Positions 51,028 through 63,945 are shown, numbered from the stretch's first letter. The stretch: DNA of 64,000 nucleotides from Megalodesulfovibrio gigas DSM 1382 = ATCC 19364 (GCF_000468495.1 NC_022444.1:2459975-2523974), one strand, 5' to 3'. Made by a program: numbers and translations. Notes: generated by a model from the letters alone, not told the origin.

Positions 51028-51945
51028 TTAGGCGAAAGCCTTCTCGAAAGGAGGCACCACGTCCTTCTTACGGGAGAGCACGCCGGCCAGCCAGAGTTCC
51101 TTGTCGGCCTTGGTGCCGAAAGCCTTCTCGACCACGGTGGCGTCGTCGGTGGCGATGAGCATCAGAGAGCCTTCCTTGATGATGTCCGTGAGGAGCAGGA
51201 AGACGCTGTGGTTGCCCTTTTCGGCCTTGATCTTGATGATTTCTTCAGCCAGGCCGGCGCGGTGGGCGTCCAGGATGGCCAGGTCCACCACTTCCAGCTG
51301 GCCGATGCCAACTTTCTTGCCGCTCATGTCGAAGTCTTTGTAGTCGCGGAAGACCAATTCGCGGGCAGGCACGCCGTCCACGGCGGACTTGACCTTGAAC
51401 ATTTCCATGCCCAGGGCCTGCAGGTCGGTGGCGCCACAGATGGCGGCCAGTTCTTCACAGGCCTTCTTGTCAGCGTCGGTGCAGGTGGGGGACTTGAAGA
51501 TCACGGTGTCGGACAGGATGGCGCACAGCAGAGCGCCGGCGATGTTGGCAGGCACTTCGACCTTGAAGAAGTCGTACATGGCCTTGACAATGGTGCCGGT
51601 GCAGCCCACGGGCCAGACCCACATTTCCAGGGGGGCGGGGGTGGTCAGGCTGCCGAGCTTGTGGTGGTCCACCACGCCCAGCACTTCCGCCTTGGCGATG
51701 TCGTCGGGCAGCTGGGTCAGGTCGGTGGTGTCCACCACGATGACCTTCTGGCCAGCCACGGACTCCACCACTTCAGGAGCGGTGAGGCCGAACTTGCCGA
51801 GCACGAATTCGGTTTCGGGATTCAGCTTGCCGAGGGCCACAGGCTTGGCAGCCACGCCCAACTTGCTCTTGAGATCCGCAACGGCGATGGCGCTGACGAC
51901 GGTGTCGGTATCCGGGCTCTTGTGGCCGAAAACGAGAACAGACAT
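51028..51945 (-). CDS. ppaC: Manganese-dependent inorganic pyrophosphatase
   Basis: A 305-residue family II (DHH/DHHA2) pyrophosphatase. Metal motifs are GHKSPDTDTV at the N-terminus, VDTTD and the DHH motif in VVDHHKLG; the C-terminal domain carries SRKKDVVPPFEKAF. It hydrolyses pyrophosphate made in sulfate activation and biosynthesis. ATG 51945 is preceded by GAGGAGAGAC. It closes the PTS/rapZ/rpoN block. Confidence 0.95.
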   Translation of the reverse strand: MSVLVFGHKSPDTDTVVSAIAVADLKSKLGVAAKPVALGKLNPETEFVLGKFGLTAPEVVESVAGQKVIVVDTTDLTQLPDDIAKAEVLGVVDHHKLGSLTTPAPLEMWVWPVGCTGTIVKAMYDFFKVEVPANIAGALLCAILSDTVIFKSPTCTDADKKACEELAAICGATDLQALGMEMFKVKSAVDGVPARELVFRDYKDFDMSGKKVGIGQLEVVDLAILDAHRAGLAEEIIKIKAEKGNHSVFLLLTDIIKEGSLMLIATDDATVVEKAFGTKADKELWLAGVLSRKKDVVPPFEKAFA

Positions 51946-52037
51946 GTCTCTCCTCCTCACAGGTTGTTGGCATGCATCGACGCAAGGCAACGGATGTTGC
52001 ACAAACGTCCAGTGATTTCAACGTGGTACAGATTAAC

Positions 52038-52819
52038 TCACATGGAGTTCGTTCCAATTATCACAAACCAAAGCGCCTGACAACCGCCTTCTCCGCACTG
52101 AAAGAGCCTCCAGAGCGTAAACACGGCCACCAGCGTCATTAAAACAGCGTACGCGCGTTTGTTGCGCAGGGAAAGCGCCCCGCCCAGTGCGGCAGCAAGC
52201 CAGCAATGTCCCCATGTTACGGTAATATTCATGTCCCGGCACAGGGTTGGGAGGTTCAGCCAGCGCAGGAGCAGGCCAAGGCCAAGAAATGTGACAAAAC
52301 ACACAATCAAATTGAGGACAAACATTCTGCTCACGGCTTTCCAGATCACCGCGCCGGGGGAGGCCGCATCTGCGCCGGCCATGGCAAGGGAGGCATCGCC
52401 TTCCATCGTGGCCCACCGCAGCATGCGGTCATAGTCCGCATCCAGGGCGGTGCGACGCCGGGCTTCCAGCCGGGCGCCCAGCCGGGCTGCCGGCAAGGAC
52501 ACCGCCAGAGCCAGGGGCAATTCCGCCGGGGCAGGCATGGAAAAATAGGAGAGCAGCCCCAGGCACAGAATGGTGGAGAAGGCGTTGTTCGGGGGGATGT
52601 GGGTGCCGGCGGGGATGGAATCCAGCCAGAACAGCTCAAAAAAGATGCCCACGCCCAGGGCGGCTGTCATATCGCCGAAAAACAGGCCCCAGAGAAAGGC
52701 GATGCACAGAGGCCGTTCCAGGATACCCAGATTGATGGTGAAGCGGCCCAGACCTGTCAGGGCAAAAAAAAACTTGCCGTCAACGCGGCCAGAGGCAGGG
52801 GCATGAGGGCAAGATCCAT
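52038..52819 (-). pseudogene. PTS mannose-family IIC component, frameshifted in a homopolymer
   Basis: The gene starts MDLALMPLPLAALTASFF at 52819 but hits TGA just after a run of nine T (complement of 52764-52772). One more T would give FFFALTGLGRFTINLG joined to the remaining membrane protein (GDMTAALGVGIFFELFWLDS) ending at 52038, about 260 residues. IIC is the sugar channel of the mannose PTS. The break may be a sequencing error, phase variation or slippage correction. No IID gene follows. Confidence 0.75.
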
Positions 52820-52826
52820 GGCGCGT

Positions 52827-53297
52827 TCACCAGATGGGCTTGAGGGTGACGGGCTCCGTGGGCAGGCAACGGAAATCCAACTCCACGCCGTGCCCTGCCA
52901 GCCAGGCCAGGCAGCCGGACTCTTCTTCGGAAACAGCCACATGGGCCAACAGCTGACGCTTGCCCGGAGCATAATGCAGGTTGCCGATGTTCACAATCCT
53001 GCAGCGGAAGCCGTGCTCCACGGCGGCGCGGGCATCCATGCAGGAGTTGAACAGGACCAGGGTATTGGTCACCTCGTAATTGCGGGCCAGACGGGTCATG
53101 GTGGCGGGCAGATCGGCCACCGTGACGAACAAGGTTTCGATGGCGTGGGGGATGGCCAGGGTCATGATTTCCTGCTGCAGCACATCGCCGGCCACGGCAT
53201 CGTTGCACACCACCAGCACTTCGCAATCGGTATGCGGCAACCATGTTTCGATCACCTGGCCATGCACCAGGCGGTTGTCCACACGCACCCAGAACAT
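52827..53297 (-). CDS. PTS mannose/sorbose-family IIB component
   Basis: A 156-residue IIB protein. The N-terminal VRVDNRLVHGQVIETWLPH contains the phospho-accepting His of this family, and ALFVTVADLPATM-like central and C-terminal strands fit. It takes phosphate from IIA and passes it to sugar or acts in regulation. ATG 53297 lies just after the IIA gene. Confidence 0.88.
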   Translation of the reverse strand: MFWVRVDNRLVHGQVIETWLPHTDCEVLVVCNDAVAGDVLQQEIMTLAIPHAIETLFVTVADLPATMTRLARNYEVTNTLVLFNSCMDARAAVEHGFRCRIVNIGNLHYAPGKRQLLAHVAVSEEESGCLAWLAGHGVELDFRCLPTEPVTLKPIW

Positions 53298-53310
53298 GGC
53301 GGCTCCCTTT

Positions 53311-53760
53311 TTAACTTCCTTTGACGCGGCTGCGCAAGAGTTCGCCCGCCACGACAATGCCCTGCCCGCCTGCCTTTTTGGCTTCCACGGCCAGTTGCTC
53401 CGGCCCCAGATGCCGTGCGCCAAGGGCCTTGAGGAGCATGGGCAGGTTCACGCCGGTCACCACTTCCAGGTCGCACAGGGGTGGTTCCTGCCCCAGGAGG
53501 GAGAGGCTCAGGTTGGTGGGAGTGCCGCCGAACATATCCGTCACCAGCAGCACGCCGGGACCTTCGTTGCAGCGAACCACGGCTTCCTTGAGGCGCTCCA
53601 CAATGGCGTCCACGCTCTGGGTGTTGTCCACGCACAAGGCGGCGCAGCCGGTTTGCGGGCCGAGGATGAATTCCGCCGCATGCAGCAGGTGCGCGCCGTA
53701 GTCGGCATGGGTCACCACCACCACGCCGGTGCGGGGCTGGGCTTGGGAGTCCTGAGTCAT
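53311..53760 (-). CDS. PTS mannose-family IIA component
   Basis: A 149-residue EIIA-Man protein: VVVVTHADYGAHLLHAAE holds the active His; DMFGGTPTNLSLSLL is the family signature. It follows rapZ by 18 bp and precedes IIB. In Desulfovibrio such partial PTS sets are thought to be regulatory rather than for uptake. Confidence 0.9.
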   Translation of the reverse strand: MTQDSQAQPRTGVVVVTHADYGAHLLHAAEFILGPQTGCAALCVDNTQSVDAIVERLKEAVVRCNEGPGVLLVTDMFGGTPTNLSLSLLGQEPPLCDLEVVTGVNLPMLLKALGARHLGPEQLAVEAKKAGGQGIVVAGELLRSRVKGS

Positions 53761-53778
53761 GCGTTCCCCTGATGTTGG

Positions 53779-54720
53779 TTAGCCCAGCGCGATGTGCCGG
53801 TGCTCAATAGAAACCGGATAGCCGGCAGCCTTGAGCGTGGCGTACAGGGCTTCCGTGACCGCCACGGAACGATGCCGGCCACCGGTGCACCCGATGGCAA
53901 TGGCAATGCGGTACCGGCCTTCCGCGTCATAGAGCGGCATCAGGTACAGCACAAATTCCTTGAGCCGGTGGAGGAAGGTTTTCCCGGGATCCGTGGCGAG
54001 CACATAGTCCACGATGGCGGGGTCCTTTCCTGTCAACGGGCGCAATTCCTCCACAAAATACGGGTTGGGGAGGAAGCGCAGGTCGAACATCAAGTCGGCC
54101 TCCGAGGGCGGGCCGTATTTGAAGCCAAAGGTGATGAGGTGGATGGTCAGGGCCTTGCCGTTCTGGTCCAGCGCGCCCCACTTGTCCTTGATGACGCGCC
54201 GCAGATCGTGCACGGAATGGTCGGAGGTGTCCACCACCAGGTCGGCCAGGGTACGCAGGGGCTGCAGGGCTTCGACTTCTGTTTCGATGGCCTGTTCCAG
54301 GCCCATGCCGCAGGTTTCTTCCCCGGTGCAGAGCAGTTGCAGCACGGGGTGCGGCCGCCGGGTGGCGGCGTAGCGCCGCATGAGCACCGGGGTGCGGGCT
54401 TCCAGAAAGAGGACCTGGGGGCTGGCCCCCAGGCCCTTCATTTCTTCCATCACCGCCATCCAGGCATTGGCGATGCTTTCCTTGCTCTCAACATTGCGCA
54501 CATCCACGCCCAGGGCCAGGCCGCGGAACTGCCGGCGGGTTTCGCCGATGAAGAGTCCGGCCAGCTTGGGCGCCAGGCTGGGCGGGATGCCGTCCACGGT
54601 AAAAAACCGCAGATCTTCAAACACGCCCAGGGCGGTGGATTTGCCAGCTCCCGACAGGCCACAGACAATGACCAGGGGGAACGTGGCGGACGACGCTATG
54701 TTCTCGCAAGCAGTTTCCAC
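53779..54720 (-). CDS. rapZ: RNase adapter protein RapZ
   Basis: A 313-residue RapZ/YvcJ protein. Walker A GLSGAGKS near residue 21, DVRNVE, then the C-terminal domain with FGFKYGPPSEADLMFDLRFL, NPYFVEELRPLTGKD and IAIGCTGGRHRSVA. In enterobacteria RapZ guides RNase E to a small RNA controlling GlmS. It overlaps ptsN by 25 bp. Confidence 0.95.
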   Translation of the reverse strand: METACENIASSATFPLVIVCGLSGAGKSTALGVFEDLRFFTVDGIPPSLAPKLAGLFIGETRRQFRGLALGVDVRNVESKESIANAWMAVMEEMKGLGASPQVLFLEARTPVLMRRYAATRRPHPVLQLLCTGEETCGMGLEQAIETEVEALQPLRTLADLVVDTSDHSVHDLRRVIKDKWGALDQNGKALTIHLITFGFKYGPPSEADLMFDLRFLPNPYFVEELRPLTGKDPAIVDYVLATDPGKTFLHRLKEFVLYLMPLYDAEGRYRIAIAIGCTGGRHRSVAVTEALYATLKAAGYPVSIEHRHIALG

Positions 54721-55145
54721 AGACTCTCCTTATCCGGCGTGCTCAGAAAATCGCGCCGGAAGGCTTCATCCTTGAGCAGGCGGGAGATGTGAGCCAGAAT
54801 GCGCAAATGCATGCCGGCCACCTGCTCCGGTGCAAGGACCAGAAAGAAGATGGTGCAGCGTTTGAGATCCAGGGCCTCGAAGTCCACGCCATCCTTACTG
54901 CGGCCCACCACCAACACAATCTTGTCCAGTTCCGCCAGCTTGCCGTGCGGAATGGCAATGCCGTCGCCAATGCCGGTGGTGCCCAGATATTCGCGCTCCA
55001 GCAGCACCTGCAGGGCTTTTTTGACGTCGAATCCGGGCAGCACATCTGCCACCGGGGTGATGAGCTCCTGCAACACAGCCGGCTTGGCGGTTGCGTGCAG
55101 GTCGGGCAGCACCAGCCGCGGGTCGAGGTATTCCTCCAGTTTCAT
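54696..55145 (-). CDS. ptsN: Nitrogen-type PTS IIA (PtsN)
   Basis: A 149-residue EIIA-Ntr/fructose-type protein. The phospho-His is in GIGDGIAIPHGKL, and FFLVLAPEQVAGMHLRILAH is typical. It is a regulatory PTS protein linked to rpoN in many Proteobacteria. Lies 18 bp after hpf. Confidence 0.92.
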   Translation of the reverse strand: MKLEEYLDPRLVLPDLHATAKPAVLQELITPVADVLPGFDVKKALQVLLEREYLGTTGIGDGIAIPHGKLAELDKIVLVVGRSKDGVDFEALDLKRCTIFFLVLAPEQVAGMHLRILAHISRLLKDEAFRRDFLSTPDKESLWKLLART

Positions 55146-55163
55146 ACCGCTGCTCTAATCTCC

Positions 55164-55724
55164 CTACAGGCCAGGATCAATGAGGCCGAAGTCGCCGTTT
55201 CTGCGCCGGTAGAGCACATTCACGCGGCTGGTATCCGAATCCTGGAACACGAGGAACTGTTCCTGGGCATTTTCCAGCTGTTCGGCAGCTTCGTCGATGC
55301 TCATGGGCTTGGGCTCAAAGTGGTCCGAGTCCACAATGCTGCGCTCGCGACCGCCGGAGGGCGTGGCGCTGAACTGGAACACTTCCGTGCGCACGGTGCG
55401 GCCGCTGGCAGAAACGTCCCCACCCTTGCGCTTGTCCTTGCTCTTTTCGCGGTGCTTGCGCATCTGGGCGTCGAGCTTGTCCAGGATGAGGTCCACGGTC
55501 TGGTACATGTCTTCGCTGGACTCGGAGGCGGAGAGGTGCAGGCCATCGCCCACGAGCTTCACTTCGGCCATGTGACGCTGTTTTTCCACGCTCAGGGCGA
55601 CTTGCAGCTCCGCAGTGGCGTCGGTGCGCTCAAGGTATTTGGTGAGCTTCTCAAAGCGACGATGCGCATACTGCTTGAGGTGCTCGGACGGCTCAAAGTT
55701 CTTGAACGTAAAGGTAATTTGCAT
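55164..55724 (-). CDS. hpf: Ribosome hibernation promoting factor, long form
   Basis: A 186-residue HPF with the N-terminal YfiA/HPF domain (MQITFTFKNFEPSEHLKQYA, then MYQTVDLILDKLDAQMRKH) and the C-terminal dimerisation domain of long HPF (FLVFQDSDTSRVNVLYRRR). It dimerises inactive 70S ribosomes. Middle linker is charged. Confidence 0.94.
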   Translation of the reverse strand: MQITFTFKNFEPSEHLKQYAHRRFEKLTKYLERTDATAELQVALSVEKQRHMAEVKLVGDGLHLSASESSEDMYQTVDLILDKLDAQMRKHREKSKDKRKGGDVSASGRTVRTEVFQFSATPSGGRERSIVDSDHFEPKPMSIDEAAEQLENAQEQFLVFQDSDTSRVNVLYRRRNGDFGLIDPGL

Positions 55725-55781
55725 AGGCGCTCCCGGTCGGTGCGCCGCCGCGCCGCTATAAGCGTCGGGCGGGGTTTAGGA

Positions 55782-57209
55782 TCAGAACATTTCCCGTCGC
55801 TTGGACGAGGAAGGGATGTCCAGGGCCATACGGTACTTGGCCACTGTACGGCGGGCGATGTTTACATGCAACGTCTCTTTGAGGATTTCTGCAATGCGCT
55901 CGTCGGAAAGGGGCGCCTTGACATCCTCGGCACTGATGTGCCGCTTGATGAGGGCCTTGACGCTCTCCGAACCCACCTGGGTGCCATCGTCCAGTTCCAG
56001 AGCGCTGTTGAAGAAAAATTTCAACTCAAAGGTGCCGTGGGGGGTGGCCATGTATTTGCTGGTGGTAATGCGGGAGACCGTGGATTCATGCATGCCGATA
56101 TCTTCAGCAATATCCTTGAGAATCAACGGTTTAAGCTGCGTAACACCGTGTTCAAAGAACTCCCGCTGGTATTTGACCACGCTCTCCGCCACCTTGAAGA
56201 GCGTACGCTGACGCTGGTAGAGACTTTTCATCAGCCACTGGGCGGAACGCATTTTTTCCTGCAGGTAATCACGTTCCTTTTCGCTTCTGGAGGGCAGCTC
56301 CCCATAGGCTGTGGACAGCTCCAACCGGGGCAGGCCTTCCTCGTTGAGCAGCACCACCCACTCGTCGCCGAGCTTGTAGACAAAGACATCCGGGCTGACG
56401 TAGCTGGGCTCGCCCGATCCGAAGCTCGCGCCGGGCATGGGATCCAGCCCCTGGATAACCTCCAGGTACTCTCGCAATTCTTCCAGGGAAATCTTGAATT
56501 TGCGCGCAAGAGGCTTGTAGCGCTTTTTTTCCAGATCTTCCAGATGCTCCCGGACCAGCCCCACGAGGATGGGGTCCGTATCCATTTTGTACAATTCCAG
56601 CTGCAGCAACAGGCATTCCTGCGGCGTGCGGGCTGCCACGCCCACAGGGTCCAGGCGCTGCACCTTGTACAGCACGGCCTCCACCTCGTCCACGGTGGCG
56701 CTGGTCATGGCGGCCAGCTCCTCGGCGGTGGCCTGAAGATAGCCGGAGGACCCGAGATTGCCGATAATGGCATCCCCTATCTCCAGCTCCCGCGGCGTGG
56801 CGCAGGAGAGCCGCAACTGCCATTCCAGGTGCCCTTCCAGGCTGTGGCTGGAGGTGAGACGAGCCTCAAACGAGAGGCCGTCCTCGGGAATTTCCGTTTC
56901 GCGCGGGTTCATCTGGCGCGTGGTGGAGGCGAAGTCGCCGATGTAATCTTCCCAATCCGCACTCTTGAGCATGTCCCGTTCGGTGACGGCGTCACGCTCC
57001 TGGCCCACGGGGGCGGCATCCTGACAGGCCTGCTCCGGCGTGGCTTCCTGGGCTGATTCTTCCAGAAACGGATTTTCCAACAGCTCCTGCTGGACGGTCT
57101 CCAGCAGCTCTATTCTGGAAAGCTGCAACAGCTTGATGGCTTGCTGCAACTGGGGGGTCATCACCAGTTGCTGGCTCAGCTTGAGGGATTGTCTGAGTTC
57201 CAGGGCCAT
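55782..57209 (-). CDS. rpoN: RNA polymerase sigma-54 factor
   Basis: A 475-residue sigma-54. Region I begins LRQSLKLSQQLVMTPQLQQA with the glutamine-rich activator-contact region; the core-binding part follows; the C-terminal RpoN box ARRTVAKYR near residue 450 reads the -24 element. It runs in the block with hpf, ptsN and rapZ, the common arrangement. Confidence 0.96.
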   Translation of the reverse strand: MALELRQSLKLSQQLVMTPQLQQAIKLLQLSRIELLETVQQELLENPFLEESAQEATPEQACQDAAPVGQERDAVTERDMLKSADWEDYIGDFASTTRQMNPRETEIPEDGLSFEARLTSSHSLEGHLEWQLRLSCATPRELEIGDAIIGNLGSSGYLQATAEELAAMTSATVDEVEAVLYKVQRLDPVGVAARTPQECLLLQLELYKMDTDPILVGLVREHLEDLEKKRYKPLARKFKISLEELREYLEVIQGLDPMPGASFGSGEPSYVSPDVFVYKLGDEWVVLLNEEGLPRLELSTAYGELPSRSEKERDYLQEKMRSAQWLMKSLYQRQRTLFKVAESVVKYQREFFEHGVTQLKPLILKDIAEDIGMHESTVSRITTSKYMATPHGTFELKFFFNSALELDDGTQVGSESVKALIKRHISAEDVKAPLSDERIAEILKETLHVNIARRTVAKYRMALDIPSSSKRREMF

Positions 57210-57398
57210 GTTTCAGCTGCGCTCCATGAGCAAAGAATCACAAGATTGACAAGACAGCGGCTGCAACCTGCATCCTAACGTCTTGGACGGTTTAAGTAAT
57301 GCCACAGAAGCACGACCCTTGCAATAGATGGTGGGATGGCGGAACATATCCAGACATGTCAAGGGGGAAGCGCGAGGATGCGCGGGCCGGCAGGGAGG

Positions 57399-59725
<2,327 letters not shown>

Positions 59726-59917
59726 TCATGCTGGAAGGCGCTGCACGCGGGAGCAAAACTGGCGCTTGAAATCCCGGCCAAGACTGTGCACAACGGCGGC
59801 GGGTGGCACGGCGCTCGGGAGAATACTTTTGCGAAAGACCTCCCTTTCGTCAAGCCCCCTGCGACATCTTGGCGCATCTCATGACGCATAGCACGATTGG
59901 ATACAAGGAAGTCTCTC

Positions 59918-60753
<836 letters not shown>

Positions 60754-60757
<4 letters not shown>

Positions 60758-61305
60758 TGATCTGCCCTGCCCCGCCGCTGTGTCCGCCTGCGGCCTGGAC
60801 GGCGTGGCCCGACTGGGACGCCCTGATGCGTCTGGCCCTGGAGCAGGCGCATCAGGCCGCCGCCGCCGGGGAAGCGCCCGTGGGTGCGGTGCTGCTGGAT
60901 GCCGCCGGCCAGGTGCTGGGCACGGGCCACAACGCGCCCATCGCCACGGCAGATCCCACGGCGCATGCGGAAATACTGGCCCTGCGCGCGGCGGCCCGGG
61001 CCTGCGGCAATTATCGCCTGCCGGGGAGCGTGCTGGTCTGCACCCTGGAACCCTGCGTCATGTGCCTGGGGGCGCTGGTGCATGCGCGGGTGGCCGGCGT
61101 GGTGTTCGGCGCGCTGGACGCCAAGGCCGGGGCGCTGGTGTCCAACCTGCCGGGTGCCGCCCTGCCCTTCTTCAACCACCGCTTCTGGACCCTGGGCGGC
61201 GTGCTGGGCGAAACATGCGGCCGCCTGCTTTCGGACTTCTTCCGCACCCGGCGCCTGGCTCGTCAGCACCAATCTCCCCTTGCGAACGCGCCGGGAATGG
61301 GGTAA
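60754..61305 (+). CDS. tadA: tRNA-specific adenosine deaminase
   Basis: A 183-residue cytidine-deaminase-fold enzyme. Catalytic zinc motif TAHAEILALRAAA (His, Glu) and TLEPCVMCLGAL (two Cys) are intact. TadA makes inosine-34 in tRNA-Arg(ACG). Overlaps purQ by 4 bp. N-terminus has about 25 extra residues before ALEQAHQAAAAGE. Confidence 0.92.
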
Positions 61306-61334
61306 ACAACTCCGCTTCACCCGTCAGAATATGC

Positions 61335-61428
61335 GGAGAGGTACCGAAGTGGCCGTAACGGGCTCGACTCGAAATCGAGTTGGGGGCTAATCACCTCCAC
61401 GTGGGTTCGAATCCCACCCTCTCCGCCA
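61335..61428 (+). tRNA. tRNA-Ser (CGA)
   Basis: A 94-nt class II tRNA with long variable arm. Acceptor GGAGAGG (61335-61341) pairs with CCTCTCC (61418-61424), discriminator G, encoded CCA. Anticodon loop CTCGAAA between CTCGA and TCGAG gives anticodon CGA. The T-arm is GTGGGTTCGAATCCCAC. Likely the integration site of the downstream island. Confidence 0.96.
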
Positions 61429-61443
61429 TCCAAGATTTTCAAG

Positions 61444-61486
61444 AAGGCTCTCAGTGTCTTAAAGGCACTGAGAGCCTTCACTTTTT
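61444..61486 (+). terminator. Terminator after tRNA-Ser
   Basis: AAGGCTCTCAGTG (61444-61456) pairs perfectly with CACTGAGAGCCTT (61466-61478); TTTTT at 61482-61486. Confidence 0.85.
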
Positions 61487-61622
61487 GCGCTTTACGCGTC
61501 TCATGGCAACCAGGCTGATGACTGACCGCGCATGCACATTGGGGGCATTTTGGGGGCATAGCTCACCCTGGAAGCCCTTTCTCTTCGATTATGCCCCAAA
61601 TCCTGACGGTGGTGTGACCCCT

Positions 61623-62854
61623 ATGCCCCCACTGACCGAAGTAAGAATATGAAATATCAAGGCATCAGGAAAGATTGAGCGGTATCATGATTCCTTGGGG
61701 TGTACCTGGAATTGAGCAAGGCCGGCGGCAAGCTCTGGCGCTGGAAGTACCGCTTTGAGGGGAAAGAAAAGCGGCTGGCTCTGGGCGCCTGGCCTGATGT
61801 CAGTCTGAAAGAGGCCAGGGAGAAGCGCGACATTCACGGGAAAGTGTTGCAGGAAGGCCAGGACCCAGGTGTGGCGAGCAGAAAGAAAGTGCTCCCGGTC
61901 TCCAGGGGTATGACGTTTGAATACGTGGCCAGAGACTGGATTGCGGGGAGAATGGGAATCTGGTCACAGCGGCACGCCGAAACCGTGGTGGATCGCCTTG
62001 TCACCAACGTCTATCCCGCGCTTGACAACAAGCCCGTCGCCGAGATTGTACCTGCCGACGTACTCTGGGTGGTGCAGAGGATTGAGGAGCGCGGATCGTT
62101 GGAAGTCGCCAAACGAGTGCTTGGCATATGCTCCCAGATCTTTCAGTTTGCGGTCGCCCGCCTGTTGATTACGTCCGACCCGTGTCGAGATCTGCGGGGC
62201 GCACTCTGCCCACGAGTCAAATCGCGTTTCGCCGCCCTGACGACTCCTGATGAAGCAGGGGAACTCATGCGGCGAATTGACGAATATCAGGGGACTGCCG
62301 TGGTTCGGGCCGCGTTGGTCTTCTCGGCCCTAACCTTCAATCGACCCGGCCCAATCCGGCACGCCGAATGGGACGACATTGATTATGATGCAAGACAATG
62401 GGTTGTTCCTGCCGACAAAATGAAACTCACGAAGGAAATGAAGTTGCGGGGCGAGCCTCATATTGTTCCGCTGGCAACACAAACCATCTTGCTGCTTTCA
62501 AAAGTCCAGCATTTCACAGGCAGAGGCCGTTACATCTTTCCGAATCCCAGGAACAAGGATTTGCCCATGTCGGAGAACGCGGTCAATGTGGCCATCCGAC
62601 GTATGGGCTACACCAAAGAACAGATGACGACCCACGGCTTCCGGTCCATGGCCTCGACGCTGCTCAATGAAGCTGGATTCCGTCATGATGTCATAGAGGC
62701 CCAGCTTGCCCACACCAGTGCGGACAAGATCAGGGCCATCTACAATCGGGCGCAGTACAAAGAAGAGCGCCGGGCGCTCATGCAGGCCTGGGCGGACATG
62801 CTGGACACTCTTCGTTCGGAAGCTGTTGCAAGAGCGCAGCAGCATAGGCCCTGA
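61623..62854 (+). pseudogene. P4-type tyrosine integrase with broken 5' end
   Basis: From GTG 61700 the frame codes 384 residues of a P4/DUF4102 integrase: ELSKAGGKLWRWKYRFEGKE, catalytic HGFRSMAS, HTSADKIRAIYNRAQYKEER (Tyr) and an NRPGPIRHAEW box where the first Arg is expected. The missing N-terminus is visible upstream: MPPLTEVRI, in-frame TGA at 61650, then NIKASGKIERYHDSLG, and a one-base deletion in GGGG at 61697-61700 before VYLELSK. In the NRPGPIRHAEW box the usual TGMR-type arginine context is altered. Probably inactive, or shortened. Confidence 0.75.
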
Positions 62855-62857
62855 CCT

Positions 62858-63010
62858 GTGACTCCGGCCAAGCGGGTGTTCGGGACCTGGAAGCGCGGCT
62901 ACGGCCTAGCCCGGGCGCGCTATCTGGGCCTGAAAAAGGTCCAGGCGAAACTGTATCTGGTGGGGATAGCCTTCAATTTGAAGAAAGCCGTGCTGTTGAT
63001 GCGGACTTGA
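62858..63010 (+). pseudogene. IS5-type transposase C-terminal remnant
   Basis: A 51-codon stretch reads VFGTWKRGYGLARARYLG then VQAKLYLVGIAFNLKKAV, the usual C-terminus of IS5-family DDE transposases (the Glu region is lost). Nothing upstream of it matches, so only a fragment remains, 4 bp after the integrase stop. Confidence 0.7.
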
Positions 63011-63189
63011 GGGGATGGTGCGCCCAATTTTTAAGAGAAATGCAGAGAATAAGGGGTAAATGAAGAAAACGATGGCAATGTCGGTCAAAATCTGAGGTCG
63101 AAAAGGCCAATTATCCAAAGTAAGGCCATTCGGGCGGCGTTGCGCAGAGGTCTCAGGTTGGTGGAATAATCCGAAGCTGACCACTTGTA

Positions 63190-63203
63190 TTTTGTATACA
63201 AAA
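63190..63203 (+). promoter_or_regulatory. Palindromic operator of the GntR gene
   Basis: TTTTGTATACAAAA is a perfect 14-bp palindrome 17 bp before the regulator start, similar in form to FCD/GntR binding sites (TNGTATACNA). It suggests autoregulation. Confidence 0.65.
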
Positions 63204-63220
63204 TGCACTACGGTGTTTGC

Positions 63221-63931
63221 ATGAGCAAGAAGCACACACCTGAAAAGGATTTATCCACTTCAGAGACGATCCCGATCCAGCACGAGAACCTTGACGACAA
63301 GGTCTGCCTGCGCATCAGGGACATGATCGCACGGGGAACTCTCACGCCCGGGCAGCGCATCATTCAGGAGGAACTTGCCGCACAGCTAGCCATCAGCCGC
63401 ACGCCACTGATCAGCGCCCTTAAGCGCCTGACCCAGGAAGGGCTGCTGGAATGGGTTCCCCGCCGAGGCATCTATGTACGCTCTCTTGACCCGGAGGAAC
63501 TTGTCCACCTTTACGAACTGCGTGAGCGTTTGGAACCCCTGGCAGCCGAATTGGCCGCGGTCCGCATCGGGGCGGACGAAGCGCGAGCCATGCGGATCCA
63601 GTGGCGCGGCATGGCGGATATTGCGGACACCCCGGCATCTCACGCACTGTTCATCGACCATGACCGGCGCTTTCACTGGCGACTGGCAGAGCTTGCGGGC
63701 AACCCCTATCTGCGTGCGGCTCTGGCCCCTGTGAACATGATGGCCTCGTTGTATCTGCAGGGAAACCCCAGACCTTGGGACGACACCATTCCAGATCATC
63801 TGTCGATCATCGACGCACTTGAGTGCGGCGACGCGGCTGCCTGTGGCGAGGCCATGCGCCGCCATATCATGAAGTCCTTGGACGCCCTGCGCCGCGAGGC
63901 TGATGAATACAGAAACACAACAAACAGATAA
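63221..63931 (+). CDS. GntR family regulator, FCD type
   Basis: A 236-residue regulator. The winged HTH (VCLRIRDMIARGTLTPGQRI, then LAAQLAISRTPLISALKRL) is followed by an FCD domain with LYELRERLEPLAAELAAVRI, DHDRRFHWRLAELAGNPYL and HLSIIDALECGDA containing metal-binding His/Asp. ATG 63221 is preferred to the upstream ATG because the latter lies in the operator. It likely controls the downstream hydroxyacid genes. Confidence 0.88.
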   Translation: MSKKHTPEKDLSTSETIPIQHENLDDKVCLRIRDMIARGTLTPGQRIIQEELAAQLAISRTPLISALKRLTQEGLLEWVPRRGIYVRSLDPEELVHLYELRERLEPLAAELAAVRIGADEARAMRIQWRGMADIADTPASHALFIDHDRRFHWRLAELAGNPYLRAALAPVNMMASLYLQGNPRPWDDTIPDHLSIIDALECGDAAACGEAMRRHIMKSLDALRREADEYRNTTNR

Positions 63932-63945
63932 CATACAGGAATAAC

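Noticed and set aside
62498-62845. Leftward 115-residue frame inside the integrase gene
   Set aside because: Antisense shadow of a clear integrase; no ribosome site or family features.
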